From Undaria pinnatifida (taxonomy: Eukaryota; Sar; Phaeophyceae; Laminariales; Alariaceae), in assembly GCA_012845835.1 (NCBI GenBank), contig JABAKD010000009.1, positions 10,965,785 through 11,029,784 on the forward strand: a DNA stretch of 64,000 nt, written 5' to 3'. Numbering within the stretch: the first letter of the stretch is position 1; the number at the start of each line of letters is the position of its first letter. Below are positions 23,590 through 34,071 of this stretch, in pieces. A program made the position numbers and the translations under genes. The notes beneath the pieces were generated by a model, which was given only the letters and a program-made list of their open reading frames with translations, made no database searches and had not been told where the DNA came from.

Positions 23590-25029
23590 GGTACGTCAGC
23601 TGTGAGTTCGAAAAATTGAGCGGTCGATACTCCTGTTGCTCACTAAAAAAAACTCAACTTCAACTTGCTACAGTAAAACATTCACGTGGTTGTGCCCTAG
23701 AGCAAACATGCCGCCGCACGGAACGCAACGCGAGCTAGTGCAGAAGGCATTCCAGCCGACCACAATAAAGGCCAAGGTCAAAGCTCTCAGTTCTCTCACC
23801 CAAAGAGGAGGAAATTGCAGGAAATTTCCCATGTGTCTCGGCCAGGCACACCAGACACCATATACTCCATTCTAAGGAAATCCAAAGTGAACGCGGCGTG
23901 CCTCCAGCTTGTGCACAAACGATCGACAAGGCCAAATCTACAAAAAAAAAAACCTACCTACGTGTAAACACGCATGAGGTGAGTGGTCACGGCCAATGAA
24001 GCTAACGTACACCATCTATTACCAAGCCGATTGCCAGACAAGGAGAAAACGAAGTCCCAAGCAAAGCACAATAAACCCCTGCCATCACATAATGCCATCA
24101 CTGCCGCTAATGTTGATATATCGTAGAGCCGTGCCCCGTGTGTAGTTAGACGCGAATGACTATGCACACCCATGTTTTATCCAAAAACAAACGTCCAACG
24201 AAAAGCGAAAAACTCCAGCATGCACGGGTACAGCGTGTCCCTCCATCCCCTCTCTACCCTGTCGCCACGCGCTCGAAGCCTGCGCCCACTGCTGCACATA
24301 TCTCTCGCGACCAGTTGCTATCCGTAAAGATAATTCTGAGGCGTGGCAAGCGCCAGCTCAAAGCACACAGTCAAACATCCAACCAACCGACGGGCACACC
24401 AGGAAGAAAAACCGCTGAGCACTGCACCCACGCTTTCGGGATCAAACTACTCGGAATTAGTATGGGATATTTTAGAGTAGAATCAGGATCAAGGGGGAAA
24501 AAACTGCACTTTCATCAGGGCGGTCACGAAACCTAGCGTCTCTCTCGCTCGTTTACAGTGAAACTCAATCGCGCGCCTATTTCGCAGTGCCGGACGCAGC
24601 GTATCCAATCGCATTGTCTACACAACTCAGGCGATTCGATATCACACCAATGGTTTCAGCCCCCTGCGCAGGGGTATTTCTATGCACAAAACAATGCCGT
24701 TCCCATTAAAGAAGAGACAAAACTAGAAAAAAAAACATGCATACCGGACAGAAGAACAACCAAGCGTTTTACGAGAGTACGTGCTTTCCATTCTCTTCGT
24801 CGGGAGGTGCTACTTGCCTATGCCTTCCCTCCCCCATCTGCTAGGAAAACCTCCCCCATCTGCTAGCAAAAAAACACAACACAGCGAAACAAACAAAACA
24901 CCAACTAATAACAAAACCAATCACAATCGCAATAGAAACAACTCGAGAGGTTTTGTCCTCCGCTACATTATTGCAAATGAAAATAAACACCAATAATATA
25001 CCTGGTAGTATATAATATACTGCCAAGTA
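23590..25029. other. Spacer downstream of the LEA-2-like gene
   Basis: An ACGTCAGCTGTGAGTTCGA motif, shared with other dispersed copies in the window, lies near 23593. A 20-bp near-repeat (CCTCCCCCATCTGCTAG) occurs at 24828-24866. No exon was recognised. Confidence 0.4.
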
Positions 25030-28000
25030 CTACTGCAACGCCGTCCTGCCGTCCTTGGCCCCCGTCCCCACCCCCACCGCCATCCTGCCATCCTCCGCCG
25101 CCGCGGCGGCGGTGGCCACCGGCGGCAAGAGCACACCTCCACCCCCCGCCCCTACTACCGCTGCCGATTTAACTTCCTTAGCTCCGCCGGCTTCATCGCC
25201 GGAGGCTTTTTCGACGGCCAAGCTGTCGCTGCCGGGGGAGGCAGGCAGAAACCCCGCCCCGCGGTTGCCCTGCATCATTTGCGAGCAATTGCACAGGCTC
25301 CGGTCGTAGTCCGTCGCCGACGAGACCTTGATGTAGTAGTTGTTCACGGAGAAGGTGAAAGGGTACGTCTTGAATCCGTGCCACATGACCGATGCCGACA
25401 CCGTGGCGTCCATGAGGAACGCCAGCTTCCCGGTCTCATACTCCAAGCCTGCCAACGACAGGGCGCCCGAACGGACGAACAAACAAAATAACAAACGAAC
25501 GAGCGGACGAACAGACGGAAGAAAGAACAAACGAAATAATTAACGAGCGAACACGCGCACCATGAACGAGCGAAAGAAAAAACAGACGAACGGAAGGAAG
25601 AACGAGCCAACCATCGATGGTGTGCGTACAGCAAGCAACGGGGCAGGCAAGCAAGCAACGGGGCAGGCAAGCGATATAAAGGTGGTGGTGGTGGTGGTGG
25701 TGGTGGTGGGGGCGTAAAAGCAGGAGCGGGGGAGGGGAGGGTGAGCGGTTGAGTGGGTGAGTGCGTGGGTGGGTTGTAGGTGATGGGGGGGATAGGTGAG
25801 CGGGAGGGAGAGGAGCGGGGGGGTAGATGGATGGGTGGGTGAGTAGGTAGGTGAGGGGTGTAACATTTGCCTTCCCTTCCACGCCTAAATTAACCCCTGG
25901 CTTTCCTGTCAAACGTCGGCGGATTCTAATCATCTGGAGCCACTACCAACAGGACGGAAACTCCTCGTCCCCAACGGATAGATACGAAGGTCCTATTTAT
26001 ATACCCGGGGACTCCACTATAGTAAGGTCACAGTCGCAAGCACCATGTAGGAGGACCATCTGGCGAGGAAAGAATGATGTGTATAGAGAAAATAAGGAAG
26101 GAGTGGCATGTAGTATATGCGTGTCGCACGGCGCGAAGCTCACCTATGTGTGCCTCTTCCCATGCCTCTCCGTCGAACGCGACGGTTAGTAACAAATCCG
26201 TCACGTATCCCCCCTCCAGGACGGCCGGCTCGAAAGCCATCATCCCCACCTTTGAAACACACACAAAAAAAAGCACAACGGCCGCGGTAGTAAGTGCAAT
26301 CTGCTTTTGTTGTTCTCACGTTGCATCATCGCCATAGCCTAGTCCATGCTCACAAAACGGGCTCCAATAGCTCTGGAATTGAGCAACCACCACTTGAAAA
26401 GAAAATAAACAAAATAAAAAACATACCAAAATAAAAAACATACCAAAATCAAAATTGCACTCTTCAAACAAGCAATAAAAGTGAACTCAGTACGTTTTTG
26501 TGGTTGTTGTTGTTGTTATTATCACATAAACTCGCATAATCAAGTCCGTGCTCACAAAACAGGGTCCAGTCACTCTGGAGCTGAGGAATACCCCGGGAAA
26601 AAAACACAAACCAAAATTGGCATATATACGCATATATCATAGCTGACGCAAGTCATGCCTCCGCCAGAAAAAAATAGGAAAGTAAAATCTTTTAAAGCCT
26701 ACGATGTACGTATAAACTCGTGGTCCTTTAAGAGTGCGGTGCCTTGCCAGATGACAATACCCGCAATAAACTGGGACCCCGCACTATGACGGCATATTGG
26801 GGTATATACTCTCTTATGTTCGGCGAGGTCGTGACAAAAGGATTTTGACCGCACTAACTGAGGCCCCGCACTAAAGGATACCATACCGGACTAACGCGGG
26901 AGCACAACAGTATAATTTAGAATGGAAAATAGGCACGGAGGCTGGATCGACCGCTTCTATGCGAAAACAGACCTCCCGCCCCGCGACAGCAAGCGTGTGT
27001 AGCCGCGGCAAAATACACCGTTTGTTTTTAGGCTAAGGCGAAACGCTTGGGGTTGTAAAGTAAGTGCAACAACAACAACAACACGCTCGCAATAAGGCGT
27101 GTTCCTGCAAAACACACACAAACACACGCCCCTCCCACCCCGAAATGCTACAGACAGTACGCGTGGTTAGTGGATGGGTGGGTGGGTGTACCTCGGTGTG
27201 CTTGTGGTAGAGAATGGCCGTGCCCGATTCGATCTTGGCATCCAGCACGTTGGGGTTGTAAATGCTGACGAGAAGCTGGAAATCCGTCTCCAACGACGCC
27301 TTCGCTAACGATTGCACAATAGATTTCTGCAGAGCGGGAGAGAGCGCAAGGTGAAGGCAGCAACCCGCGGATATTGAGCCAGGGGAAAGGGAAAGTCGCG
27401 GGGTCAAAGCTGAAGTGTGGACTTGCAAAGACAGTCCCACCCTACAATAGCATTAAATCAAAGCAATAAAAAACGCTGTTCGAGCCACAACCTCGTTCAA
27501 CGCAAAATCGACACCGCGCCGACGAGCGGGCCGCGGGAAACCCGGGGGTCTCCGGCACCCACTAGCTTTTTTCGCGGGCAAAAAAAACACCCTCATACAG
27601 CAAGTAGCACATACACCACAGACAACCCTACCCGCCCACAAAACAAAATATGACCCCCGTCGCCCTTCTTCTCTCGCCCCTTCATTTATCCTGCCTTCTT
27701 CTCCCCCCCCCCCCCCTCTCAATATGCAACTCCACTACGTCACGTCTCTTCGCCCCTACCGTACCAGTTGTGTCCGCCACTCTACCACTACCACGTCCGC
27801 GCTCTCGCGTCGCTTACCCAGTCAAATTCCGTGTTGCACATGTTCACGCCTGGCGCGTGCGGAGCAAACCACACCACCACGCCGCACATCACCACGGCCG
27901 CCAGCATCCCTGTGCCACACACCACACGCGTGAACAATAGCACCTTGCGCGCGAGGGGGCTGGGTCCAGCCCTCCTGCCCCCACCCCTCCCCCCCCCCCC

Positions 28001-28411
28001 CCCTGCCGCTCGGCCACCGTAGTCGCTGCGGTAGGCACCCCCGACTCTTCCAGCCCTCGCAATCCGCCGCTTTCCTTTAGCCGCGGCCGCCTCGCCCTCT
28101 TCTTCACCAGTCGGGTCCGGGTCGTCGCTCATCAGAACGCTCTCCTCATTTCCAGCAAGGGTCATGTACTCGGTTTCTCCGGAGGCGGGTTCGGGGCGGG
28201 AGCGTGGCGCCGCAGGCGCTGTAGGCATCCTTGCCGCCGCCGCGACCGCGGCGCCCTCGCGCGTAGCGGCTGACTCCTTGGCGTACTCGCGGGCGATGGA
28301 GATGGCCGCGAGCCCGCACACCAAAGTCGTGCCGCCGACGAGGAACACGCCAAGGAGGACCCCGATGGACGGGGCCGCGTAGCCTCGGAACTCGGGCACT
28401 TCGCGCAGGCA
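25030..28411 (-). CDS. Two-TM membrane protein with LEA-2-like domain
   Basis: Exons on the minus strand join in phase: 28411-27818, 27326-27192, 26249-26144 and 25448-25030, with donors GTAAGC, GTACAC and GTGAGC. About 411 residues are encoded. Order: a hydrophobic segment (SIGVLLGVFLVGG), a low-complexity Ala/Gly/Arg loop, a second segment (GMLAAVVMCGVVVWF), then a beta-rich part with LLVSIYNPNVLDAKI and, later, FSVNNYYIKVS, and an Ala/Gly-rich tail. The NPN pattern after hydrophobic strands is typical of LEA-2 / water-stress domains, which sit outside membranes next to a TM helix. The assignment to that family is tentative. The first exon listed begins at an acceptor (TTCTCCAG); an ATGCCGCAGCCT|GTAAGG piece at 28641-28630 would be a phase-matched start exon of four codons. 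Role unknown. Confidence 0.7.
25670..25860. repeat. GGT and GGGTGA low-complexity tract
   Basis: A (GGT)n run at 25681-25709 and degenerate GGTGAG/GGGTGG sequence fill part of an intron of the LEA-2-like gene. Related CGAACGA-type repeats lie at 25470-25610. Confidence 0.8.
26310..26395 (-). mobile_element. LINE 3'-end fragment
   Basis: TTGTTGTTCTCACG is followed by CCTAGTCCATGCTCACAAAA and CTCTGGAATTGAG, the conserved tail block. It lies in an intron of the LEA-2-like gene, in the same orientation as that gene. Confidence 0.5.
26505..26700 (-). mobile_element. 5'-truncated LINE copy with (AAC)n tail
   Basis: A GTTGTTGTTGTT run precedes CACATAAACTCGCATAATCA and the conserved block through TCACTCTGGAGCTGAGGAAT and ATGCCTCCGCCAGAAA. 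It aligns with 16760-16940 and 50735-50920 and lies in an intron of the LEA-2-like gene. Confidence 0.65.
27700..27718. repeat. Poly-C tract in intron
   Basis: About 14 uninterrupted C residues in the intron between the first two exons of the LEA-2-like gene. A second, similar C tract at 27988-28003 lies inside the first exon and encodes part of its Gly-rich loop on the minus strand. Confidence 0.7.
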
Positions 28412-28629
28412 CTGGAGAAGGAGGGGAGAGCGCGCGGGGGGGGCGGGGAATGGAAAAGGAGCGGGAGAGGGGCGGGGGGGGGCACGGAGACCGACGAGGG
28501 CAGGGAAGGGGAGGGGCGAGCAGGGGTTGAAGGTTTGCTAGCAGTTATTATATTTACCAGGTACCGGTAATCTACTGCACCTACAATTTTAAAATAGACA
28601 TGGCCAACCGTTTTCCAGACTCCCCTTAC

Positions 28630-28641
28630 AGGCTGCGGCAT
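28630..28641 (-). CDS. Candidate start exon of the LEA-2-like gene
   Basis: ATG CCG CAG CCT followed by GTAAGG on the minus strand ends in phase 0 and would join the exon at 28411. It is only four codons, so it could be chance. Confidence 0.3.
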
Positions 28642-28649
28642 ATTGTAAC

Positions 28650-29530
28650 TACCAGGTACTGGTTAGCTTATCTGATTTTCATGTACAACACCAGGAATAC
28701 CGCTGTAGCTCTACTGCCGAGCGTACTGCTGCTCATACACATCTGCAGCAACCATCCGGCTCTGAATCCGAGTACATAACTAGACCCCAAAACGGGTGTG
28801 CGTAAGACGTACTCCAGAGTATGTACGAGGGGGGAATACGTGCTTCTGTCAAGCGGACCGAATATTCAAGGAAGATAGAATTAGGGCACAGCAGTGGGGG
28901 TGTTGTTGGTTTTGTGTAGGTGGGGGTGTCCGTGGTTTCATGCACTCAAAACAAGGCCGTTCTCATTTATCATCACACGGGAAACCACACGTGGATTACA
29001 GGTACACCCCCACACCCCGTACACCCCCACACCCCAGCTCCACACTAAAACCCTGTACCAGGTACCCTGGTAAGTTATATGATACCAACTAGCAGATTTA
29101 CGTTTTGGACAAGGCGGCTCAAGATTTACGTGAAACAGTAGCAGACAGTAGCAGAACAGCATCATTATCTCACCTGGTTGTTGTCGTAGCAGGAAGTCCC
29201 GTAGAAGCAGCTGTACATGAGAGAGGGTGGGTGGGGCAGATGTCAACCAAGGCGGGCGAACGGTGTGGCACAGAGGGGAGGGCAACGCATCAGTGAGTGG
29301 AAGGGGTGAAGTCGCGGCCCTCCCCGTTGTGCATGTATATCTAGTAGATAGAACTACTGCTGTAGCTTTAGACTCGTTTGGGCCGATCGGTGTTACATGC
29401 CTGGTTACTTTGCCCGTTTCTTCTTTCTTCTTAAATACTCGTAGCTTCGAGAGCTTTTTCATCTCTTGCCCGCTGGCTACGAGTAACAGCTCATATGTAT
29501 ACGTATAAATGTAGAAAAAAAAAAACGGAC
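28650..29530. other. Spacer with no recognised gene
   Basis: Contains several ACCAGGTAC / TACCCTGGTA palindromes (28558, 28650, 29055), a CACCCCGTACACCCCCACA repeat at 29007-29040 and CAGACAGTAGCAG repeats at 29138. No exon was recognised. Confidence 0.4.
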
Positions 29531-29534
29531 ACAC

Positions 29535-30060
29535 CTCTTCGTGCTCGCACCTTTGTCCGAAACGTCAGATGGGGTGGGCACAATTCGACCGTTGGGGTCT
29601 CGTTGCCCGAGGTTTGGGCGCGATCCATGCAGTGTGTCGCGCGTGGCAAGCCTTTTCAACTTTTTTGGCCTGGGGCATACTTAGGGCAAACCCCTGGGTT
29701 TCCGCAACATCCCCGGGGATGGTGTTTCCGCATCCCCCCGTGGATTGGGTTTCCGCATCCCTCCGTGGATGGGGTTTACGCACCCCCCCGAGGATTGGGT
29801 TTCCGCATATCCTATCCCCGTGTACGCACGTAAGATTTGGGTGCAAACCGGGTTTTTCTGCTCGTAGAGGGTACACGTACATTTTCCTATATTTGCACAG
29901 AGCACCACGCTACGATCATGCCGCCCAGCAGCAGTCCAGTCTCCTAGCAGCAGCAGCCTACAAGTCTATGCGCGTGTGGCTGCTGTTGTAGTAGCTGATT
30001 GCCTTGATCGGAGCGTGCCATTTGTCACCCCACTAAATAGATATACTTATTCTTATATTT
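29535..30060. repeat. Dispersed repeat, copy 1 (copy 2 at 61735-62200)
   Basis: Shared landmarks in order with 61735-62200: CGTGCTCGCACCTTTGTCCG, AATTCGACCGTTGGGGTC, GAGGTTTGGGCGCGATCC, GCGTGGCAAGCCTTTT, CCGCAACATCCCCGGGGATG, TGTACGCACGTAAG and CAGAGCACCACGCTACGATC. Inside copy 1 a CCGTGGATTGGGTTTCCGCA-type unit of about 27 bp is tandemly repeated three or four times (29735-29815). Confidence 0.75.
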
Positions 30061-31170
30061 ATGCTGAAAGTGCTCGGTTGGTGCACCCCTGGCATCTCCG
30101 GGGGTCCCACTTCGACACCGCCTCCGTGCATGACTTGCGGAACGGTCCAGCTTTCTTTGGTTTCTTGCTCCGCCTTATTATTTTTGTTTCTGCTCGTTTT
30201 GCCATATGTTTCTTGGATTTCCAGCTGCTTCCTGCAAATTTGGTTTCTCTGCCAACACGATTTTGAACCTTGTCGCAGATTTTTTCTTCCTTTCTGTGTA
30301 GTAAGTCAAACTTCCTACCATTTGCCGCTAATTTGCCGCCTGTGCATTACTTGCGGAACGGTCCAAATTTGGCTTTTCTTTTATTTCAACCATTTGTGTT
30401 GTACTTGCACCAAGTTTCACCAGCTGAGATCTCGGCGTGTCTCATCAGCTCAGCGCCGCCCAGCACCCCACCGCAGCGCTATAGATGAGCAACGCAGCGC
30501 CGTGCAGTGCCGTGCCCTGCCATGTCCTGCAGCTCAGCTCAGCAGCGCACCGCAGCGCTAGCTCAGCAGAGCGAAGCGCTGTGCTTTGCCGTGCTTTGCC
30601 ATGCTGCGTGCTTTGCTGTACTTTTATTAGTTCGTACATGCCAGTAATATTCGAAGTATCATACCACGTACCGGTACTATTAATACTAAACCAGGTTTGT
30701 ACCTATTGCGTTGTTGTTGGATCACAATGCACCCCCAGCTCAGGTCAGCCCGGCTATATATATAGCTCAGCAGCGCAGCGCAGTGCAGTGCGGTGCCGTG
30801 CCTTACCCTTCGTTTTGCTGTGCTGTGTCGTGCGGCGCTGTGCGTTCTTTTGGACATACAGCAGTAGTAGTACCAGGTATGATGCAGGTACCAGGTCTAT
30901 GTACGTGTTGTGTACTCGTCTTTTTGCTTTCTTCAGCTGATTGTCCTCTCTCGGTTCCCATGCCCCCCCCCCCCCCCCCCCGCAAATATCACACGTCCTG
31001 CCGTTCAGAACGTAACATTAACAGGCACACAGCACAGCGCAGGGCAATTAGCTCTGCACAAGCACCTCTTGGCATTATTATCGATTCGCTATTCGCACCA
31101 AATAATCACGGGCCTCTTCTTCTTGCCCCATTTACATGTTTCAGTTGCATTCTCCCTTGCGCGAGCGTAG
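30050..31170. repeat. Dispersed repeat, direct copy of the 3.25-4.40 kb block
   Basis: Reads opposite to 3250-4400. Includes ACTTGCGGAACGGTCCAGC near 30132, a diverged internal echo near 30350, CAG-rich sequence at 30440-30620 and 30770-30850, a poly-C tract at 30963-30980 and a TGCACAAGCACCTCTTGGCA segment near 31053. Confidence 0.65.
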
Positions 31171-31196
31171 CGGGCGGCGTCAGCAGCCCGCGGAGC
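31170..31196. other. GC-rich hairpin, first copy
   Basis: GCGGGCGGCGTCAGCAGCCC forms an imperfect stem with a GTCA loop. The second copy at 31537-31560 (GCGGGCGGCGTC followed by AGCCGCCCGC) is a perfect stem. Confidence 0.6.
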
Positions 31197-31229
31197 GGAG
31201 CCCTGTGATTTCTTTGGAACCCCACAGAG

Positions 31230-31562
31230 TACCACCAGGTATAAGGCGAAGTACCATGTACCAGGTTTTCTGGTAGTACGTGTGCGTACTCGTCTTTTGC
31301 TTTCGTCGTTGGTTTGTTCTCCATCTCGGTCCTCTTCGCGATTTTTTCTTCGCAAATTGCACCCGTACTACTGCCGATTAGAACGTGGCATCGCCAACAT
31401 ACAGCACAGCACAGACAGGGCAATCAGCTCCGCACAAGTAGCTCTTGGCATTATCAAATCGCTAGTTGCACTAAATCATGGGACTCTTCTTTCTGCCCCC
31501 TTCACATTTAGTTAAAATCTTCCTTGCGCGAGCGTAGCGGGCGGCGTCAGCCGCCCGCGGAG
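31230..31562. repeat. Tandem partial copy of the preceding repeat
   Basis: 31280-31560 repeats 30905-31195, including GTACTCGTCTTTTGCTTTC, CATCGCCAACATACAGCACA and TAGCTCTTGGCATTATCAAA. Both copies end in a CGAGCGTAGCGGGCGGCGTC hairpin. Confidence 0.7.
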
Positions 31563-31599
31563 CGGAGCCCTTGGCGCGGAGCCCTTGTACCCCATATTT

Positions 31600-33180
31600 C
31601 TGCTGTGCTGCCGGTGCGTGCGCATGTCCATAGCATGTCCGTCCATCGATCGCGACAAGTTGGGCGGTAATATAGCAATATTTTTGATAGTCATGTATAT
31701 ACCAACCCATCCTTACATTTACGTCCAAATGTTTTGCGTCGGAGATTTTGCCCACACCACAGATGACAGGGACCAGACAACATGAGGACAGCACAACGCT
31801 GCGTGTACAACCCTGCCGCGCAGCAGCAGTGGCAGGATACATTTTACGCATTTTTTTCGCCCATGTCACAACCAGACGATGACAAGACACCAAACAAAAT
31901 GCGGGAAGCACCACGCCGTGTGTACCACCCTGCCGCCCAGCAGCAGCAGCAGCAGCAGCAGCAGGCAGGGCCATGTGCGCGTGCCGTATCCTCTCCATAC
32001 TGCAGCAAGTTTATTTTGTCATAGCTAGCCTGTCACGTACTGTCCTCTAGCTCCCTCGTTCTCAATAAATATGTGCTCTTCAATTTATTTTCTACACTAT
32101 TTATAAGCCACACCCCACGCCATCGGTGTGGGTCTGTCATACCCCGCCAAAAACACGTGCCGCTTCCTGGCGATCCCTACGTAGCTGGAGTTAGAAGCGT
32201 GGCCCTCTCCTCGGAATCATCCATACGTATCACGGTCCCATAACCGGCATAGGACCCCTCCTGAATACCAGGCATAGCGCAATACAGCAGTAGTCTCTGC
32301 ATGCTGCGCCTGTATGCGGAATCGTGGTCGGTCCGAAGTCCGCATGGTCGACGGGTAGGGTTACGGAAAAAAACGTAGCCGAAAGAGCCCGCACTTTCTC
32401 GTATGTTTGAACTCGTCACAACAACGTCAGCAGCCTTGAGTACGACCAAAATCCGTGATTTCGATGCGACTACTACTGCTGCAAGCTGTGTACCTGGGGT
32501 CGTTGTGCTAAGCTTTTGGAGAAGCTCCATAGTACGAGCCTAGCCTCTCTGCCTAGCCTCCAAGGTTCCCCTTCGGGAACTTGGTTGACTTGCAATCCCA
32601 GGGGGGCATTGCAAGTTTAAAAAGGGGGAACACAGGCGTTCCCATATTGTCGTTGTTGTTCTCATATATACGTGTGTACAAGGTTTCCCTCCGGGAAGTT
32701 CGTAGGGGAGTGGCGCAAGGACACGTTATTATCGCTACCGGACGCGATTACCATTTTTTACAAAGTAATTGAAAAACGCCAGCTGTGAGTGCGACCGATT
32801 GAATGGTTGAAACTCAACTTTGCAAAGCTGCGTGGTACATCCATGTTTCGCTAATATACAGCAGTAGTTGCACAAAATTTACAGAAGGTCGTTCGCGCGT
32901 GTTATATATTTTATCCTCATGAAAGATATACCACGTAGTTCATTTTATAAAATTATTTTCAAGGACGTCAGCTGTGAGTTCGACGAATTCAGGGTCGATA
33001 GTTATCTTTGCAAGCGGTACACACAAAAAAACTTGCCTCGAGAAAATACACAGGTAACCGGTACTTTCTTGGGTGTACTCACTAGCCTCAGTACTATTTA
33101 CACTTTTGGTGTACTCGATAGACGTGCCCATGACCGCGATCTGTTATTATATCGTCATTCGAGTGTTTGCGTTATAACAT
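31600..33180. repeat. Composite repeat shared with 62560-63420
   Basis: 31605-32075 matches 62565-62880 in direct orientation (TTTCTGCTGTGCTGCCGG; CCAACCCATCCTTACA; GTGCGCGTGCCGTATCCTCT; CTCCCTCGTTCTCAATA). 32670-33140 matches 63310-63050 in reverse orientation (CCTCCGGGAAGT; GCGCAAGGACAC; CTACCGGACGCGA). Two AGCTGTGAG motifs lie at 32783 and 32969. No transposase or RT was recognised. Confidence 0.65.
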
Positions 33181-33189
33181 AATTCAATC

Positions 33190-33680
33190 TAAAATTCCAT
33201 TAAAAAAATCGCCGAGCGAACTTTGAAGGAAGAAGTTGCCCCAAAACGGCATGAAAATTCCGATTTGAGTGAACGATTTAGAGTGAACTTCCATCAATGA
33301 CGACCAGCTCATACGATTGGCCTACAAATACCGAGCTCAACACCGTTGCTCTGCAGTCACAACGGCCCAACAATCAGAGGGCACGAGGGCACAACCCTCA
33401 CGGCAGCACACAGCAGACACTGCTCGCTGTGCGCTGTGCTTGGCAGCGGTAGACACAACCCAACCTTGATGCGGAGGCACTAAAGGGTAGCTGGGGAAGC
33501 ATGGCGCGTACGCGCAACCTCAGGGGTAGGTGCTAGTGAGCCATCGCTCCCGCGCTCTCTACGATGTGACCTGGTTCTCTGCTGCTTCGTGATGTCATAT
33601 TCAGTGCTGATTTCGTCAACCACCGTCGCTATACCACAACGCCGTCGCCGAAGCCTCCACCGCCACCGCCACCCACGCCG
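33190..33680. other. Spacer with no recognised gene
   Basis: Short frames only. Confidence 0.35.
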
Positions 33681-33684
33681 CACG

Positions 33685-33699
33685 GCCGCCGCCGCCGCT

Positions 33700-33731
<32 letters not shown>

Positions 33732-33950
33732 GCGGCGGCGGCTATTGTGCTGCGGCTGCGGTTGGTGTCTCCTGCGTTTGTTTCTCAAAAAACCAAAAAA
33801 AAATAGCTGTTCTGTTGTTGTGGTGATGATCGTGGTGATCGAGCCAGGCCGAGCCGAGCTGCTGTGCCGCAACTGATCTGGCGGGGCCATCGCCACGCCC
33901 ACCTCCGCCTCCGCCCCGCCGCCGCTGCTGCTGCTGCTGTTGCTGTGCGG
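33685..33950. repeat. GCC/GCT trinucleotide tracts
   Basis: CTGCTGCTGCTG-type runs at about 33702-33724 and 33920-33945 and GCCGCCGCCG near 33686 produce poly-Ala, poly-Leu and poly-Arg frames. These are not counted as genes. Confidence 0.8.
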
Positions 33951-34071
33951 CTGCTGTTTGTTTGATGGTGTTGTGCTGGGCCTGCCCCTGTCGGTGAGTC
34001 TATTAATCGGTGCGGTCGCACCTTGTCAAATTATAAAATTTGATGCTGTCTCCCCGCTCTCCGCCTGTGAG

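Noticed and set aside
33480-33902. 140-codon minus-strand frame
   Set aside because: Dominated by poly-Ala and poly-Arg from trinucleotide repeats.
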